Source: Caldisericota bacterium
GTDB taxonomy: Bacteria > CG03 > B21-G15
Direction: 5' to 3'
Assembly: GCA_003650255.1 (NCBI GenBank)
Contig: QMOP01000051.1
Location: forward strand, 1 to 8,228
Length of the DNA stretch: 8,228 nt
The notes below the pieces were generated by a model, which was not told where the DNA came from, ran no database searches, and saw only the letters and a list, made by a program, of their open reading frames with translations. Shown here in pieces: positions 6,127-8,228 of the stretch; position 1 is the stretch's first letter, and the number at the start of each line of letters is the position of its first letter. The position numbers and the translations under genes were made by a program.

Positions 6127-7438
6127 GAGAAGTATTGTATTAGTATTGTTTTATTTTTTACTTTCAAGGTTAATTCTTTATTCAGCAGAAATAGAAATCT
6201 CAACATCAGAACCAAAACTATTATGGCAGAAAGAGTTTAAAACAGATATAAATTCAGTAGCAATATCAAGTGATGGGACAAAGATAGCAATATTACTTGA
6301 GCCAGAGTTAAAAAGGACAGTAAAAGATGAGAGATATTACAAAGGGGTAAGAAGGGAATGGGGTAGTGGAAAATTAATTTATCTTGATAAAGATGGAAAC
6401 ATTTTATGGGAATATGAACATGAAAAAGAGAAAGGGAATAATATGTTAAGTGATATATCGATGAGTGAAGATGGGAAGTATATTGCCTGTTCAGTAATAG
6501 AGATGAGGGATGAAGGTGGGAGTTATAAAACATTCGAAAATGCTGGTGGAATAGAGATTCCAAAAGAGTATAAAACAATATATCAGAGATGGGAATATAA
6601 AGAGGTATTATATTTTAATTCAAAAGGGGAATTATTGTGGAAATTTAAAGCAAAAGGAAAAGCAAAGGTGTCGGAAAGAGGGAATTATATTGCTATTATT
6701 CCAGCAGAAGATGAGCATGTCCCCCTTGACGATTTTTATTTTTTTGGGAAAAATGGAGAAGTTTTATGGAAAAAAGAGTTTAAAAAGGAATTTCCACCTG
6801 AAGAGGTTCCACCTATTGATATTACGAGAGATGGTAAAAAAATAATTATAGGAGATACGTTGTATAACGCAAAGGGAGAGATAGTATGGAAATTAGAAAA
6901 AGGATATTTTGGGGGTATTTCAGAAGATGGTAAATTAGTGACAGTTCATATCCCTATAGAACCGCATCTTTATGATTTGAATTTAGATTCTTTAAAAGAA
7001 GTAAAATTTATAAGATTATCTTCTAAAAAAGTATTATATACATGGCGAAAGAAAAGCGGGAAATCCTATCTTACAAAAGAAGATATATCTAGTTTTTCTC
7101 CTCCAAAAGATTTGCTTAAAAATTTTGTTTTATATTATTATTTTCTTAATTTTCCTCAGTTGCCAGAAGATGGTTTTTCAGATAGAAATATTTCTATTGT
7201 GGATAATGGAAGATATTTTATAATTTCCAGATTGAGGGAATATGGAGAGTATAAAGAGCTCTCTAAGTGGAAAACAAAGATATATTTTTATACAACAGAA
7301 GGGGACTTTAAATGGAGTCTTGTTCTATCCGGAGGGAGTTGGGTGAGGCCTTTTGTGTCCTCTCCCTGTGGGAAGTATATTCTGATATATCTGCAGAAAA
7401 AATTGTATTTTTATGATAACCGGAAATATATAAAATGA
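6119..7438 (+). CDS. Secreted beta-propeller-like protein (PQQ/WD-like repeats)
   Basis: With the ATG at 6119 the product is 439 residues. It starts with a clean signal peptide (MIKR, then a hydrophobic core to about residue 20, then YSA before EIEIS), so it acts outside the cytoplasm. About seven blades are suggested by repeats of the S-x-DG-K-x-I-x-I type at 49-58, 115-124, 184-193, 235-244, 267-276, 361-370 and 414-423. Six strands are of the (I/L/V)-x-W-K type, as in LLWQKEF (34-40), ILWEYEH (95-101), LLWKFKA (172-178), VLWKKEF (215-221), IVWKLEK (255-261) and FKWSLVL (397-403). No catalytic or PQQ-ligand residues are recognisable, so a binding or scaffold role is likelier than an enzyme. 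It overlaps the upstream gene by eight bases and the downstream M23 gene by four. A longer product from 6083 is possible but would bury the signal peptide. Confidence 0.82.
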   Translation: MIKRSIVLVLFYFLLSRLILYSAEIEISTSEPKLLWQKEFKTDINSVAISSDGTKIAILLEPELKRTVKDERYYKGVRREWGSGKLIYLDKDGNILWEYEHEKEKGNNMLSDISMSEDGKYIACSVIEMRDEGGSYKTFENAGGIEIPKEYKTIYQRWEYKEVLYFNSKGELLWKFKAKGKAKVSERGNYIAIIPAEDEHVPLDDFYFFGKNGEVLWKKEFKKEFPPEEVPPIDITRDGKKIIIGDTLYNAKGEIVWKLEKGYFGGISEDGKLVTVHIPIEPHLYDLNLDSLKEVKFIRLSSKKVLYTWRKKSGKSYLTKEDISSFSPPKDLLKNFVLYYYFLNFPQLPEDGFSDRNISIVDNGRYFIISRLREYGEYKELSKWKTKIYFYTTEGDFKWSLVLSGGSWVRPFVSSPCGKYILIYLQKKLYFYDNRKYIK

Positions 7439-8228
7439 AAAAGATCTATAAAGTGGTTTTTCTGATTTCTATATCTTTTTACTCATATCTAAGGGCATCT
7501 GAAACATTGATTATAGGGTTAGAGCGACCTGTAAGGGAAGGATGGAAGATAAATAGTAGACTAGGTTCAGATTATGGGGGAACTAATACAAAAAGGCCTA
7601 ACCATAGAGGAATAGATATAGAGTTAGAAATAGGAACCCCTGTATATGCAGCAGCATCTGGAGAGGTGATAAGGGCTGGATGGGAAGATCCGAGTAATAA
7701 GAAAAAAGGGTTTGGAAAAAGGATATGGATTCAGATAGATCCAGAAAGAGATATTAAAATGGTGTATGCACACCTCAAAGAAATTTTTGTTAATCCCGGA
7801 GAAAATGTAGTAGCGGGGCAGATTATTGGTTTAGGAGGAAATACTGGGCATGTAGTGCCTGGAGAAGGAGGGGATGGTTCGCATTTACATTTTGAAATAA
7901 CAAAAGGATGTTTTAAAGGGACTCCTTTAAACCCGGAAGATTTCCTTCCCCCGGCTCCCTGGAAAAAAAGTGGAGAAAAAGAAGTAGATAATTATTCACT
8001 TTCAAAATCAAATTCTCCCTATGTAAGTCCTCAATATCCCAAAGACCCGAATATAAAGATGGGTTCTGAAGGGTATGTATCTCCAGGAGAGGAGGTATAT
8101 TATACAGTTGAATTTGAAAATATCGGAGAAGGAATTGCATATGGGGTTTATATTACGGATATACTTGATGAGAATTTAGATGACAGTTTCCTGATAGTGG
8201 ATGATTTTGTAAGAATTGATGAAAATAA
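7435..8228 (+). CDS. Exported M23 (LytM-type) metallopeptidase fused to a DUF11-like domain, 3' end missing
   Basis: The gene starts at an ATGA overlap with the propeller stop and stays open for 264 codons to the window edge, so the C-terminus is missing. Residues 1-21 are a signal peptide (MKKIYK, hydrophobic core, ending LRA). Residues about 43-170 are a peptidase M23 domain, a zinc endopeptidase class that mostly cuts peptidoglycan cross-links. Zinc ligands are H57 and D61 (HRGID) and H152 (HLH); the catalytic histidines are H113 (YAHL) and H150. All five are present, so it should be active. The loop between GNTG and HLHFE is about six residues longer than usual. A linker (171-202) leads to a DPN motif (204-206) and the strand YVSPGEEVYYTVEFEN, the opening of a DUF11/DUF7619-like Ig domain. 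No clear ribosome binding site is seen, so translation probably depends on coupling to the gene before. More Ig repeats or a further effector domain may follow. Confidence 0.9.
   Translation, partial: MKKIYKVVFLISISFYSYLRASETLIIGLERPVREGWKINSRLGSDYGGTNTKRPNHRGIDIELEIGTPVYAAASGEVIRAGWEDPSNKKKGFGKRIWIQIDPERDIKMVYAHLKEIFVNPGENVVAGQIIGLGGNTGHVVPGEGGDGSHLHFEITKGCFKGTPLNPEDFLPPAPWKKSGEKEVDNYSLSKSNSPYVSPQYPKDPNIKMGSEGYVSPGEEVYYTVEFENIGEGIAYGVYITDILDENLDDSFLIVDDFVRIDEN

Noticed and set aside
7913..8140. Minus-strand open frame of 75 codons near the right edge
   Set aside because: It lies wholly within the M23 gene, whose sense frame is continuous and carries clear catalytic motifs.

Overview
The window reads as a compact, low-GC bacterial stretch with five genes, all on the + strand, and almost no intergenic DNA. 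Arginine is nearly always AGA/AGG, glycine is mostly GGA, and the coding strand is purine-rich, as is common in thermophiles. The gene content (a YibQ-type divergent polysaccharide deacetylase, bacterial-length TsaD, LamG and DUF11-type surface domains) suggests a diderm bacterium from a poorly cultivated lineage, for example Omnitrophota-like. That placement is a guess from gene content only; no rRNA or phylogenetic marker alignment is available here.

Region 1 (1-1630) is housekeeping. It holds the 3' part of a divergent polysaccharide deacetylase cut by the window edge, followed after one base by tsaD, the tRNA t6A-modification gene. The tsaD ribosome binding site lies inside the last codons of the deacetylase, so the two are probably co-transcribed and translationally coupled.

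Region 2 (1657-8228) looks like a second transcription unit of exported proteins. It begins with a 1489-residue protein: a LamG/concanavalin-like domain, then three diverged glycine-rich repeat units built around GGSIWIEA and RIAIY strands, then a beta-rich region, then a DUF11-like beta-sandwich. It overlaps by 8 bases a 439-residue secreted beta-propeller-like protein. That gene overlaps by 4 bases (ATGA) the start of an exported M23 metallopeptidase that runs off the right end. The peptidase gene is open to the last base. It has a full set of zinc and catalytic residues and is fused to a DUF11-like domain with a DPN motif. A weak sigma70-like promoter candidate lies at the end of tsaD.

The three tightly overlapping genes are best read as one cell-surface operon: a large repeat protein, a propeller, and a peptidoglycan (or protein) endopeptidase tied to the same Ig-like domain type. 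The architecture is unusual and I do not recognise it as a named system. There are no RNA genes, CRISPR arrays or mobile elements that I can support.
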